From: RUG626 sp964553775
Lineage (GTDB): Bacteria > Bacillota > Clostridia > Oscillospirales > Oscillospiraceae
Direction of reading: 5' to 3'
NCBI GenBank assembly: GCA_964553775.1
Contig: CAZKLU010000064.1
Location: 1-9,964 of the forward strand
DNA: 9,964 nt
Position numbers and translations under genes: made by a program. Below, in pieces: positions 1 to 6,506 of this stretch; position 1 is the stretch's first letter, and the number at the start of each line of letters is the position of its first letter. The notes under the pieces were generated by a model. The model was not told the origin of the DNA and did no database searches. It was given only the letters and a program-made list of their open reading frames with translations.

Positions 1-1199
1 TGGGTCGTCAGCGCGGTTCCGGTCTTGGCGGCGGACATGATGAGCGTGAGCAGACATTGAACCAGCTTCTTGTCGAGATGGATGGCTTCAACACCAATGA
101 GGGCGTTATCGTTATGGCGGCAACAAACCGCGCTGATATACTTGACAACGCTCTCTTGCGTCCGGGACGTTTCGACAGACAGATATATGTCGGTGCGCCG
201 GATATAAGAGGACGCGAGGAGATTCTGAAAATTCATTCAAGGGGCAAGAGACTTGGCGATGATGTTGACCTCAAGGGTATCGCGAAGAGTACAACAGGCT
301 TCACGGGAGCTGACCTCGAAAACCTTATGAACGAAGCCGCTCTTCTTGCCGCGAGACGCAGTAAGCCGTTTATCTCGATGGAAGAGATTGACGAGGCTGT
401 ACTGAAGGTTGAGATGGGTCCCGAAAAAAAGAGCCGTAAAGTGAGCGATAAGGAGCGCAAGCTCACAGCCTACCACGAGGCGGGTCACGCTATTGCCGGA
501 CGCTACCTTGAGAATGTAGACCCCGTTCATTTCATAACCATCGTTCCAAGACGCGGTGGTGTCGGTGGCTTCACGCTTTTCAGACCGGAAGAAGATCAGT
601 CTTTCGCGTCAAAAAGCCGTATGCAAGAGCAAATAGTTATGGCACTCGGTGGACGTGTCGCGGAAAAGCTGTTCCTGCACGATATATCGACAGGCGCGTC
701 CGGCGATATTCAACAGGCAACAAGTATTGCGCGTAAGATGGTAACAGTCTACGGTATGTCAGACAGATTGGGTCCCATATCGTTCGATTCGAGTGAGCAC
801 AGTATCTTCATAGGGCGTGATTTCGGGCAGACAAAGAGCTACTCGGAGGAAACGGCGGCTACAATAGATGAAGAAGTAAAGCGCATATTCGATGAAGCAA
901 CGGTGCGGTGTGAGGAACTGCTGAAAAGTCACAAGGAGGAGCTTATAGCAACGGCTGAGTACCTGTTGGAAAATGAGTCGATGACCGGCGAAGATTTTAA
1001 TTACCTCTGTGAGCATGGAAAACTCCCTGAGCCGAAAAAGGAAATTGAAGAGCCGCGTAACCCGATAGTTGATGATATTCAGGTTGAAGCGAGAGAGAAG
1101 CTGAAACACAAGCGGGAAAAAACTATGCGTTTTCCGTTTGAGACGGATGATTTTGCGGAGAACGCGGATAATCCAGAGGGTGACACTTCGGCGCAATAG
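1..1199 (+). CDS. ftsH: ATP-dependent zinc metalloprotease FtsH, C-terminal part (5' end outside window)
   Basis: FtsH is a membrane-anchored hexameric AAA+ protease that unfolds and degrades membrane and short-lived cytosolic proteins. The frame is open from base 3 with the FtsH pore-side stretch GRQRGSGLGGGHDEREQT, so the TTG at 57 is an internal leucine and not the start; the transmembrane segments and Walker A/B lie upstream. Visible are the second region of homology with both arginine fingers (NALLRPGRFD, arginines encoded at 159 and 168), the zinc site HEAGH (474-488) and the third zinc ligand, the Asp of SGDIQQAT (705-707). The peptidase domain is complete and is followed by a charged, poorly conserved tail ending in TSAQ, usual for FtsH. 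No frameshift or missing catalytic residue is seen. The gene converges with the phosphopantetheinyl transferase gene, and a hairpin terminator lies 132 bases after its stop. Confidence 0.97.
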   Translation, partial: GRQRGSGLGGGHDEREQTLNQLLVEMDGFNTNEGVIVMAATNRADILDNALLRPGRFDRQIYVGAPDIRGREEILKIHSRGKRLGDDVDLKGIAKSTTGFTGADLENLMNEAALLAARRSKPFISMEEIDEAVLKVEMGPEKKSRKVSDKERKLTAYHEAGHAIAGRYLENVDPVHFITIVPRRGGVGGFTLFRPEEDQSFASKSRMQEQIVMALGGRVAEKLFLHDISTGASGDIQQATSIARKMVTVYGMSDRLGPISFDSSEHSIFIGRDFGQTKSYSEETAATIDEEVKRIFDEATVRCEELLKSHKEELIATAEYLLENESMTGEDFNYLCEHGKLPEPKKEIEEPRNPIVDDIQVEAREKLKHKREKTMRFPFETDDFAENADNPEGDTSAQ

Positions 1200-1233
1200 A
1201 GCAAGATTTGCTGAGATTGAAAGCTATGCTGAG

Positions 1234-1255
1234 TTTGTAAAAGATATTTTACAAA
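1234..1255. repeat. Perfect AT-rich 9-bp inverted repeat downstream of ftsH
   Basis: TTTGTAAAA (1234-1242) and TTTTACAAA (1247-1255) are exact reverse complements around a 4-base loop, 35 bases after the ftsH stop. It is too AT-rich for a strong intrinsic terminator and is followed by only three Ts. It could be a weak mRNA 3'-end hairpin or a binding site for a dimeric protein; nothing in the sequence decides between these. Confidence 0.45.
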
Positions 1256-1331
1256 TTTATGCGTGATGTTGCCTGATGATAATTTACAGAAAATTCAAAG
1301 TTGAGAATAATTCCGGCTCTGAGAAAAGACG

Positions 1332-1360
1332 AAAGGGAGACTTGGAAAGCCTCCCTTTTT
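1332..1360. terminator. Rho-independent terminator, shared by convergent ftsH and phosphopantetheinyl transferase genes
   Basis: AAAGGGAG (1332-1339) pairs exactly with CTCCCTTT (1351-1358). An inner CTT/AAG pairing lengthens the stem, and on the plus strand the T run reaches 1360. It ends ftsH transcription. On the minus strand the same hairpin begins about 10 bases after the phosphopantetheinyl transferase stop and is followed by a fairly T-rich CGTCTTTTCTC, so it may work in both directions, though less strongly on that strand. Confidence 0.8.
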
Positions 1361-1369
1361 GAGAGAATG

Positions 1370-1870
1370 TTATGCACGAATAATTTCAGCACTTGCGGGT
1401 GGCTTTCCGAAGCAGCACACAGCCGCGTGATGTCCCTCAAACGGGTACAGCGTCGCGTTTATATCCGGAGATGGCGTGATAATGGAGCCGTTGTGAGAGC
1501 GTGAGAACACAAGTGTTTTGAAATTGAGTGACCTGTCACCGGATATTTTGAGATAACTTTCCTTCAGAACCCAGCAGTCGAGAAAATCAAAGAGAAGCAG
1601 CTCAGATTCAGCACACACCTTCGCCGGAACGTTAGGAGAGTACGCTCTTGAACGCTCAATATCGCACCCGCACGGCATATCTCCAATAGCGACCATAACG
1701 GCTGAAGCAGTGTGGCTGAGTGAGAAATATATGTCCGGAGCGTTGGGAAAATATGGCTTGCCGGATGGCATTATGTGTACCTCCGGAGCGACAGAGCCAT
1801 AAAGACGCATATAGACGATTGAGAGCAGAGCTCTGTCATCAAGAGTGTCGCTGATGTAGGCGTGAATCAT
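1370..1870 (-). CDS. 4'-phosphopantetheinyl transferase, compact Sfp type
   Basis: Predicted to transfer the phosphopantetheine arm of CoA onto a serine of acyl or peptidyl carrier proteins, in the cytosol with Mg2+. The 166-residue product shows the family motifs in order: GKPYF (37-41), FSLSHTA (49-55), GCDIE (68-72, with metal-binding D70 and E72) and WVLKESYLKISG (100-111, with E104 and K103). Sfp-type enzymes are usually 200-240 residues; this one is short, mostly before the GKPYF motif. The ATG at 1868-1870 is preceded on the minus strand by AAAGGAA (1881-1887) about 10 bases upstream, which supports this start. The gene has its own candidate promoter at 2062-2090 with a leader of about 185 bases. 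No PKS, NRPS or carrier-protein gene is in the window, so its target cannot be named. A distant AcpS-like role in fatty-acid synthesis is the main alternative. Confidence 0.88.
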   Translation of the reverse strand: MIHAYISDTLDDRALLSIVYMRLYGSVAPEVHIMPSGKPYFPNAPDIYFSLSHTASAVMVAIGDMPCGCDIERSRAYSPNVPAKVCAESELLLFDFLDCWVLKESYLKISGDRSLNFKTLVFSRSHNGSIITPSPDINATLYPFEGHHAAVCCFGKPPASAEIIRA

Positions 1871-2034
1871 AGATGTGCATTTCCTTTCAGATATAACTGT
1901 CAGATATTACCGCGCACTAAGTCTGTTGTTGTACAGTTGAGCGTAATTGACTGTGTACTTTACACCTCATTTGCGAACAGGTCAGCTGAGACTCGCGAAT
2001 ATAAGGCAGTTGCAAAAAGATAAACCGGAGAGCG

Positions 2035-2065
2035 TAATGTTTGAAGCGGTTTTCCGCTCACATTA
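2035..2065. repeat. Imperfect inverted repeat between recQ and the phosphopantetheinyl transferase gene
   Basis: TAATG...CATTA arms (2035-2039 and 2061-2065) enclose AGCGG-TTTT-CCGCT, with a further TG/CA pair and small left-arm bulges. It lies 30 bases past the recQ stop, so it may be a weak recQ terminator, but no T run follows directly on the minus strand (the nearest T-rich stretch is more than 10 bases on). It also overlaps the candidate -10 box of the downstream gene's promoter, so it could instead be an operator or a leader hairpin. Confidence 0.45.
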
Positions 2066-2090
2066 TACCACACAAATCAGCATTTGTCGA
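2062..2090 (-). promoter_or_regulatory. Candidate sigma-A promoter for the phosphopantetheinyl transferase gene
   Basis: On the minus strand a consensus TATAAT -10 box (2062-2067) sits exactly 17 bases after TCGACA (2085-2090), which matches five of six bases of the TTGACA -35 consensus. A TGTGG lies just before the -10 box. Transcription would start near 2055 and give a leader of about 185 bases before the ATG at 1870. The promoter begins right after the recQ stop, so the downstream gene need not depend on the recQ operon. Confidence 0.65.
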
Positions 2091-2095
2091 GCAGT

Positions 2096-3946
2096 TTATT
2101 TTTTCCCGTCAATATAGTCCTCTATTGCTCTCAGAAAATATTTTCCATATTTGTCCGCTTTGTATGCTCCGACACCTGAGACGTTGAAAAAATCGGACAT
2201 ACTTCTCGGTACTTTTTTAGTCATATCCGCAAGAGTCGCGTTTGAGAAAATAACATACGCCGGTACAGCTTCATTTTTAGCAAGCTCAGAACGCAAAGCC
2301 CTCAGTGCTGAGTACAGATTTGATTTATCGATGTTAAATTCATTGTTTGATAGTCTGACAGACTGCTTCTTATCCTCAGCATTATTCTGTTCGTCTTTTC
2401 GTACCGACATTGTGACCGTCTTATTTTCAAACAGCACCTCCGAAGCGGATTTACAAGGCTCCAGAGTTGAAAACTCCGTGTTGGTTCTCACATATCCCTG
2501 CTCCTCCAGCGCGTCAATAATGGCGCGAATATCCTTTGCCCGTTTACCTTTCATAATTCCGTAAGTTTTCAGATTCTGTAATCCGAGGTCAAGAACACGC
2601 TTGCTGTGACTTCCGCGCAGTATATCGACTATTATCGTTTTGCCCGTATAATATCCCAAAAACTTCTTTGCTCTCACTATGCACGACAGCACCATCTGTG
2701 ATGATATGGTAATATCCTTTTGAAAATATTCTCCCTTACAGCACCCGCAGTTACCACAGGTCGGAGAGTGTGGCTGACCGAAGTAGTCAAGTATCGTACC
2801 GCGAAGGCAACGTGTTGTTTTGCAATATGCCGCCATAGCTGAAAGCCGTTTCATGTCACGCGCACGCGCCAAAGTAAGCTCCTCACTTGTAAGACCATCA
2901 CCTCCGGAATTTGAAATGAGAAACCTCGCCGTCTGAATATCGCCTGGAGAGAACAGCAAAATACAATCCGCCGGTTCACCGTCACGTCCTGCGCGTCCGG
3001 CTTCCTGATAATATGCCTCGATACTTTTTGGCATATTGTAGTGTATCACATATCCAACATTTGACTTGTCGATTCCCATACCGAAAGCGTTTGTCGCGAC
3101 CATAACTGTGCAGCGGTCGTATTGGAAATCGCTCTGATTCTCAGCGCGTTCCTGCTCAGAAAGTCCCGCGTGGTATCTTGTTGCCGGAATACCGTTATCA
3201 GTGAGTACCTTATGTACCTGCTCAACTGCCGAACGTGTAGAGCAGTAAACTATACCGCTCCTGTCAGCTCTCTCACGCAGAAGATTCAGCAATACAGGCA
3301 GCTTGCTATCAGGTGTGTACACATCAAAATAAAGATTCGGTCTGTCAAATCCCGTGACAACACAGACAGGGTCATTTAGCTTCAACATTCGAACAATATC
3401 CTCCCGCACCTCCGCTGTAGCTGTCGCGGTAAAAGCGGCAGTGACAGGTCTGATTGGAAGTGTCGAGAGGAAATCGGCAATACGAAGATAGCTCGGTCTG
3501 AAATCCTGTCCCCACTGCGAGACGCAGTGTGCCTCATCTATCGCCGCAAGCGATATTGGTATGCGCCGGACAAGAGACAGGAAGCTTTCAGAAGTAAGTC
3601 TTTCCGGCGCGACGTAGATTATTTTGTACCTGCCCTGACCGGCACGGGTAATAACATCCCGATATTGCTCACTGGGTAAAGTGCTGTTAATATATGCGGC
3701 ACTTATACCGGCAGAGGTAAGCGCGTTTACCTGATCCTGCATGAGTGATATGAGCGGTGAAATAACAAGCGTAACACCGTCAAGAAGCATTGCGGGAACC
3801 TGATAGCAAATCGATTTCCCGCCGCCTGTAGGCATTACTCCGCACACATCGCGACCGGATAAAATACCGTCAATAAGCTCCTCCTGCCCGTACCGAAAAT
3901 TTTTGTGTCCAAAATAATGTTCAAGAACCGTATATTTGTCTGTCAT
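2096..3946 (-). CDS. recQ: ATP-dependent DNA helicase RecQ
   Basis: A 3'-to-5' superfamily 2 DNA helicase acting in recombination and stalled-fork repair. The 616-residue protein is full length for bacterial RecQ. In order it has motif I TGGGKS (40-45), the DEAH box (137-140), the aromatic-rich loop SQWGQDFRPSY (143-153), FTATAT (172-177), and motif VI QEAGRAGRDG (314-323). A zinc site with C380, C397, C400 and C403 has the spacing of the E. coli enzyme. A winged-helix RQC region (about 410-510) and a C-terminal HRDC domain (about 541-613) follow, the latter a DNA-binding module lost in short RecQ forms. Its ATG follows the kinase stop by three bases, with a GGTGG/GGA-type ribosome site inside the kinase's last codons, so translation is probably coupled to the kinase. 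It is the last gene of the presumed four-gene operon. Confidence 0.97.
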   Translation of the reverse strand: MTDKYTVLEHYFGHKNFRYGQEELIDGILSGRDVCGVMPTGGGKSICYQVPAMLLDGVTLVISPLISLMQDQVNALTSAGISAAYINSTLPSEQYRDVITRAGQGRYKIIYVAPERLTSESFLSLVRRIPISLAAIDEAHCVSQWGQDFRPSYLRIADFLSTLPIRPVTAAFTATATAEVREDIVRMLKLNDPVCVVTGFDRPNLYFDVYTPDSKLPVLLNLLRERADRSGIVYCSTRSAVEQVHKVLTDNGIPATRYHAGLSEQERAENQSDFQYDRCTVMVATNAFGMGIDKSNVGYVIHYNMPKSIEAYYQEAGRAGRDGEPADCILLFSPGDIQTARFLISNSGGDGLTSEELTLARARDMKRLSAMAAYCKTTRCLRGTILDYFGQPHSPTCGNCGCCKGEYFQKDITISSQMVLSCIVRAKKFLGYYTGKTIIVDILRGSHSKRVLDLGLQNLKTYGIMKGKRAKDIRAIIDALEEQGYVRTNTEFSTLEPCKSASEVLFENKTVTMSVRKDEQNNAEDKKQSVRLSNNEFNIDKSNLYSALRALRSELAKNEAVPAYVIFSNATLADMTKKVPRSMSDFFNVSGVGAYKADKYGKYFLRAIEDYIDGKK

Positions 3947-3949
3947 ATA

Positions 3950-6430
3950 TCATTCATCCACCGTGATTTCATATATTACGCTGTTTTTGGGGTCGGTCAC
4001 TAATACTTTGCCCCTTGATACAGCAATAGACGCAAGCTCGCTTGACGGGAACACGCACTCACTGCCATCACCTAAAACTACCTCAGCCTCTGTGTCCGCT
4101 ACAGGTTCACCCGCAAGCGTCACAGTGTCCGAAGCTGTACCGTCCGCAATGGTGATTCTTCTAACTGTGTCAAAATCAAGCACATACAGATAATTCTCAT
4201 CAGTCGCAAGTGAAATCGGTCGGTAGAAATTCGCTGTCTTGCCGTCTATAAAGTTAAGTTCTCCCTCAACTCCGGCGAAGAATATCCACTCACCTGTGCT
4301 GACATCAAGCTTTATTATGACACCATCGTCTTCAACAGCTATGTACAGGCTGCCATCATCAGCGAAAGCCATAGATGACGCGCTGTACGGCAAAGTCGCG
4401 ACATAATTTACCTCTAAGCTGTCAGCGTCAAGTGAATTCAGCGTTGTTTCACCCGAGCCGAGATTCTGCTGGATGTAGTAGAGCGTTCCATCTGACGAGA
4501 AACCGAAATCGCGTATATCAGACCACGCCGCCTCGGTGTAGTATATGAACTCAGCGGCACCGTCCGTTACACGCATGAAACCGTAGTAATATTCATCGTC
4601 GGTATTCTGCCATACTCCGGTCAATATATACAGATCTCCGTTGCGGCTGCACACTTTATCCGCAGTGATATATGCCGGTTCCAGATTTGTTGTCGTAACA
4701 TTTCCATTCTCAATTACGCGAATAACGCCGCTGTCAGAGACAACTACAGTTTTTCCGTCCGCAGTTATATTCTCCGGTGACACAAATGAAGAGTCTTTGA
4801 GAGTGCCGTCAACAAAGTCGCGCTCGCCGTTTCCGGCATAGACACTAACGTCTATATCATTCGGGTACACAAGCGATGTCTCCACAAGATGTTCCACCGG
4901 TTCAACAACTGTAACGTCAAGAGTAACTGTCTTGTTGCGGTAATGACCGCGAAGCGTCACATCACCTGTGTTAAGCCCTATAAGTCTGTTGCCGTCAACT
5001 CGTGCTATGTTGTTTTCAGAGTATGTCCACTCTATCTTATCGGAATCAATATCCTCTACATCACCATTCGGCTTTGTCTTCTGCACAACAAGCTTTACAC
5101 TCGACTGCTCCGTGACAATAGTTCTGTTCGGCTGCATTGACACAATAGACGCGTTTTCTGTCTGATATATGACCGCAGCTGACGCTGATGTGGCTATACA
5201 GCCCATGAACGCCGCCGCCATCGCCACAGACGCTATTCTGCGGAGCATTACACTTCTTGCTATAAAGGCTTTGCGATTATTAAGACGGTTAAACTCATCC
5301 ATAAGCTCACGAGCATTCTGATAACGTTTTTCGGGATCTATTTCCACACACTTTCGTATCACGTTTTCAAGTGCCTGTGAAACTCTGCCAGAGAGCATAT
5401 CGCGTCCGGCGTAAGGTATGTTTCCTGTCGCCAATACATGCAGAATAACACCCATACTGTATAAGTCTGTGCGCTCGTCTATCTTCCAACTGAGCGAATT
5501 AGACGGCAGCTTTCCAAAACGCTCTTCAAAAATCCGGTGATGTCTTAAGCTGCCGACAAATTGTTCAGGCGCGGCGTACTTAAATGTAACCCCCGCACGT
5601 TTGGTTGAGGTTCCGGGATGCTTTGATATTCCAAAATCAATAAGGACAAGGCGGTTATCGTGTGTCACCATGATATTCGAAGGCTTCAAGTCACAGTGAA
5701 TTATCGGAGTGGGCAGCGTGTGAAGATAATTCAATGTCTGCGCGAGCTGTTCACCCCACTCGCATATCTGACTTTCATTGACCTTTTCACCGAGCTTTAT
5801 AACCTGATCGAGTGTACAGCCCTCAATGTAGCTTTCTACAAGGAATGTTCCCTCGTTATTGTTGAATATGTCGATAATCTTCGGCAAACTTGTATGGTTG
5901 AGCCGCTTCAGAAACTCAGCCTCGTTCGCGAGATCCGCATAGCGTTCATCAATGAACTTGACGATCCATTCGTTGCCAACGCGCAAATTTCTCGCTAAAA
6001 ACACGCGGCTCATACCTCCGCCGCCAATTTCTTTAAGAAGCTCATACTTGCCGTAAAGAGGGGAGAGATCAAGTCCCTTGCCGACCTCAGCGTCATTGGC
6101 ACCTGCANNNNNNNNNNNNNNNNNNNNNNNNNNNNNNNNNNNNNNNNNNNNNNNNNNNNNNNNNNNNNNNNNNNNNNNNNNNNNNNNNNNNNNNNNNNNN
6201 NNNNNNNGATAATACCCCGGATTGCTTACGCTGCCGGATATCGAGCTGCCGTCTGTCTGAGCCGTTTTTGCGCGAACCGTAGTCATAATGTCAACACGCT
6301 CAGTCTGCTCGTTCAAAAGCCGTTTATATGTTTGGTTGCGTTTTCGTGAGCATATTAGAAATATCGACAACGCGACTCCTATAACCAGAAGAACCGCAGC
6401 TATGATGGCTAATATAGTATCCTGATACAT
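3950..6430 (-). CDS. Transmembrane Ser/Thr protein kinase with extracytoplasmic Ig-like and NHL-like propeller sensor (contains assembly gap)
   Basis: A Hanks-type (PrkC/Pkn-like) membrane kinase. Residues are numbered across the 100-N run, so numbers after 74 are nominal. An N-terminal membrane helix (about 7-27) is followed by CSRKR, placing the next part in the cytosol. The kinase domain (about 129-382) has the glycine loop IGGGGMSRVF, K158, alpha-C E170, catalytic loop HCDLKPSN (D247, K249, N252), DFG (265-267), APE (287-289) and DLYSMG. A second hydrophobic segment (399-418), preceded by RR, exports the rest: a Big_2-like region (about 433-508) and a beta-propeller (about 525-826) with NHL-like blades such as VYAGNGERDFVDG and FFAGVEGELNFIDG. 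Mycobacterium tuberculosis PknD also pairs a kinase with an external NHL-type propeller. HCD replaces the usual HRD, making it a non-RD kinase. A GGAGG 8 bases before the ATG supports the start. No PP2C phosphatase or FHA partner is in view. If the gap joins two genes, the first 74 residues could belong to a separate small membrane protein. Confidence 0.88.
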   Translation of the reverse strand: MYQDTILAIIAAVLLVIGVALSIFLICSRKRNQTYKRLLNEQTERVDIMTTVRAKTAQTDGSSISGSVSNPGYYXXXXXXXXXXXXXXXXXXXXXXXXXXXXXXXXXXAGANDAEVGKGLDLSPLYGKYELLKEIGGGGMSRVFLARNLRVGNEWIVKFIDERYADLANEAEFLKRLNHTSLPKIIDIFNNNEGTFLVESYIEGCTLDQVIKLGEKVNESQICEWGEQLAQTLNYLHTLPTPIIHCDLKPSNIMVTHDNRLVLIDFGISKHPGTSTKRAGVTFKYAAPEQFVGSLRHHRIFEERFGKLPSNSLSWKIDERTDLYSMGVILHVLATGNIPYAGRDMLSGRVSQALENVIRKCVEIDPEKRYQNARELMDEFNRLNNRKAFIARSVMLRRIASVAMAAAFMGCIATSASAAVIYQTENASIVSMQPNRTIVTEQSSVKLVVQKTKPNGDVEDIDSDKIEWTYSENNIARVDGNRLIGLNTGDVTLRGHYRNKTVTLDVTVVEPVEHLVETSLVYPNDIDVSVYAGNGERDFVDGTLKDSSFVSPENITADGKTVVVSDSGVIRVIENGNVTTTNLEPAYITADKVCSRNGDLYILTGVWQNTDDEYYYGFMRVTDGAAEFIYYTEAAWSDIRDFGFSSDGTLYYIQQNLGSGETTLNSLDADSLEVNYVATLPYSASSMAFADDGSLYIAVEDDGVIIKLDVSTGEWIFFAGVEGELNFIDGKTANFYRPISLATDENYLYVLDFDTVRRITIADGTASDTVTLAGEPVADTEAEVVLGDGSECVFPSSELASIAVSRGKVLVTDPKNSVIYEITVDE
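6108..6207. other. Assembly gap (100 Ns) inside the kinase gene
   Basis: Exactly 100 unknown bases, the conventional placeholder for a scaffold join of unknown length. The reading frame happens to stay open across it, but the real length, and so the frame and the linker between the N-terminal helix and the kinase domain, are unknown. Confidence 0.97.
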
Positions 6431-6438
6431 TATCTCTG

Positions 6439-6443
6439 CCTCC
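6439..6443 (-). promoter_or_regulatory. Strong ribosome binding site of the kinase gene
   Basis: GGAGG on the minus strand, 8 bases before the ATG at 6428-6430. It is the best Shine-Dalgarno match in the window and fixes the start upstream of the N-terminal membrane helix, which means the piece right of the assembly gap is a genuine gene start. Confidence 0.85.
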
Positions 6444-6470
6444 GATCAATCCTAAATTCACATCAAATTG

Positions 6471-6503
6471 ACAGTAAACGACAAGGAAATCATCGTTTAC
6501 TGT
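6471..6503. repeat. Perfect 11-bp inverted repeat between the transglutaminase-like and kinase genes
   Basis: ACAGTAAACGA (6471-6481) and TCGTTTACTGT (6493-6503) are exact reverse complements with an 11-base loop. On the minus strand the hairpin begins 3 bases after the transglutaminase-like stop and is followed by CAATTTGATG, which is not a proper T run. It may be a partial terminator that lowers kinase and recQ expression, an mRNA-stabilising hairpin, or a protein binding site. Confidence 0.6.
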
Positions 6504-6506
6504 ACC

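Noticed and set aside
57..59. TTG at 57 as the ftsH start
   Set aside because: The frame is open to the window edge and the upstream codons match the conserved FtsH sequence, so this is an internal leucine of a gene cut by the edge.
759..1196. Long open frame on the minus strand inside ftsH, and similar open frames opposite the kinase, recQ and RCC1 genes
   Set aside because: They lie antisense to well-identified genes, have no recognisable domains and have no ribosome sites that I could support.
1917..1970. 17-codon ORF in the phosphopantetheinyl transferase leader (minus strand, ATG to TAG)
   Set aside because: There is no Shine-Dalgarno sequence before it, and a short ORF of this size is expected by chance.
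3490..3515. Gln in place of His in the RecQ aromatic-rich loop (SQWGQDFRPSY)
   Set aside because: As far as I recall this variant is common in RecQ of Firmicutes and Bacteroidetes, so it is not a sign of an altered enzyme.
6445..6475. Possible promoter TTTACT / TAGGAT just before the kinase gene
   Set aside because: Only four of six matches in each box with 18-base spacing, and transcription would start on or next to the ribosome binding site.
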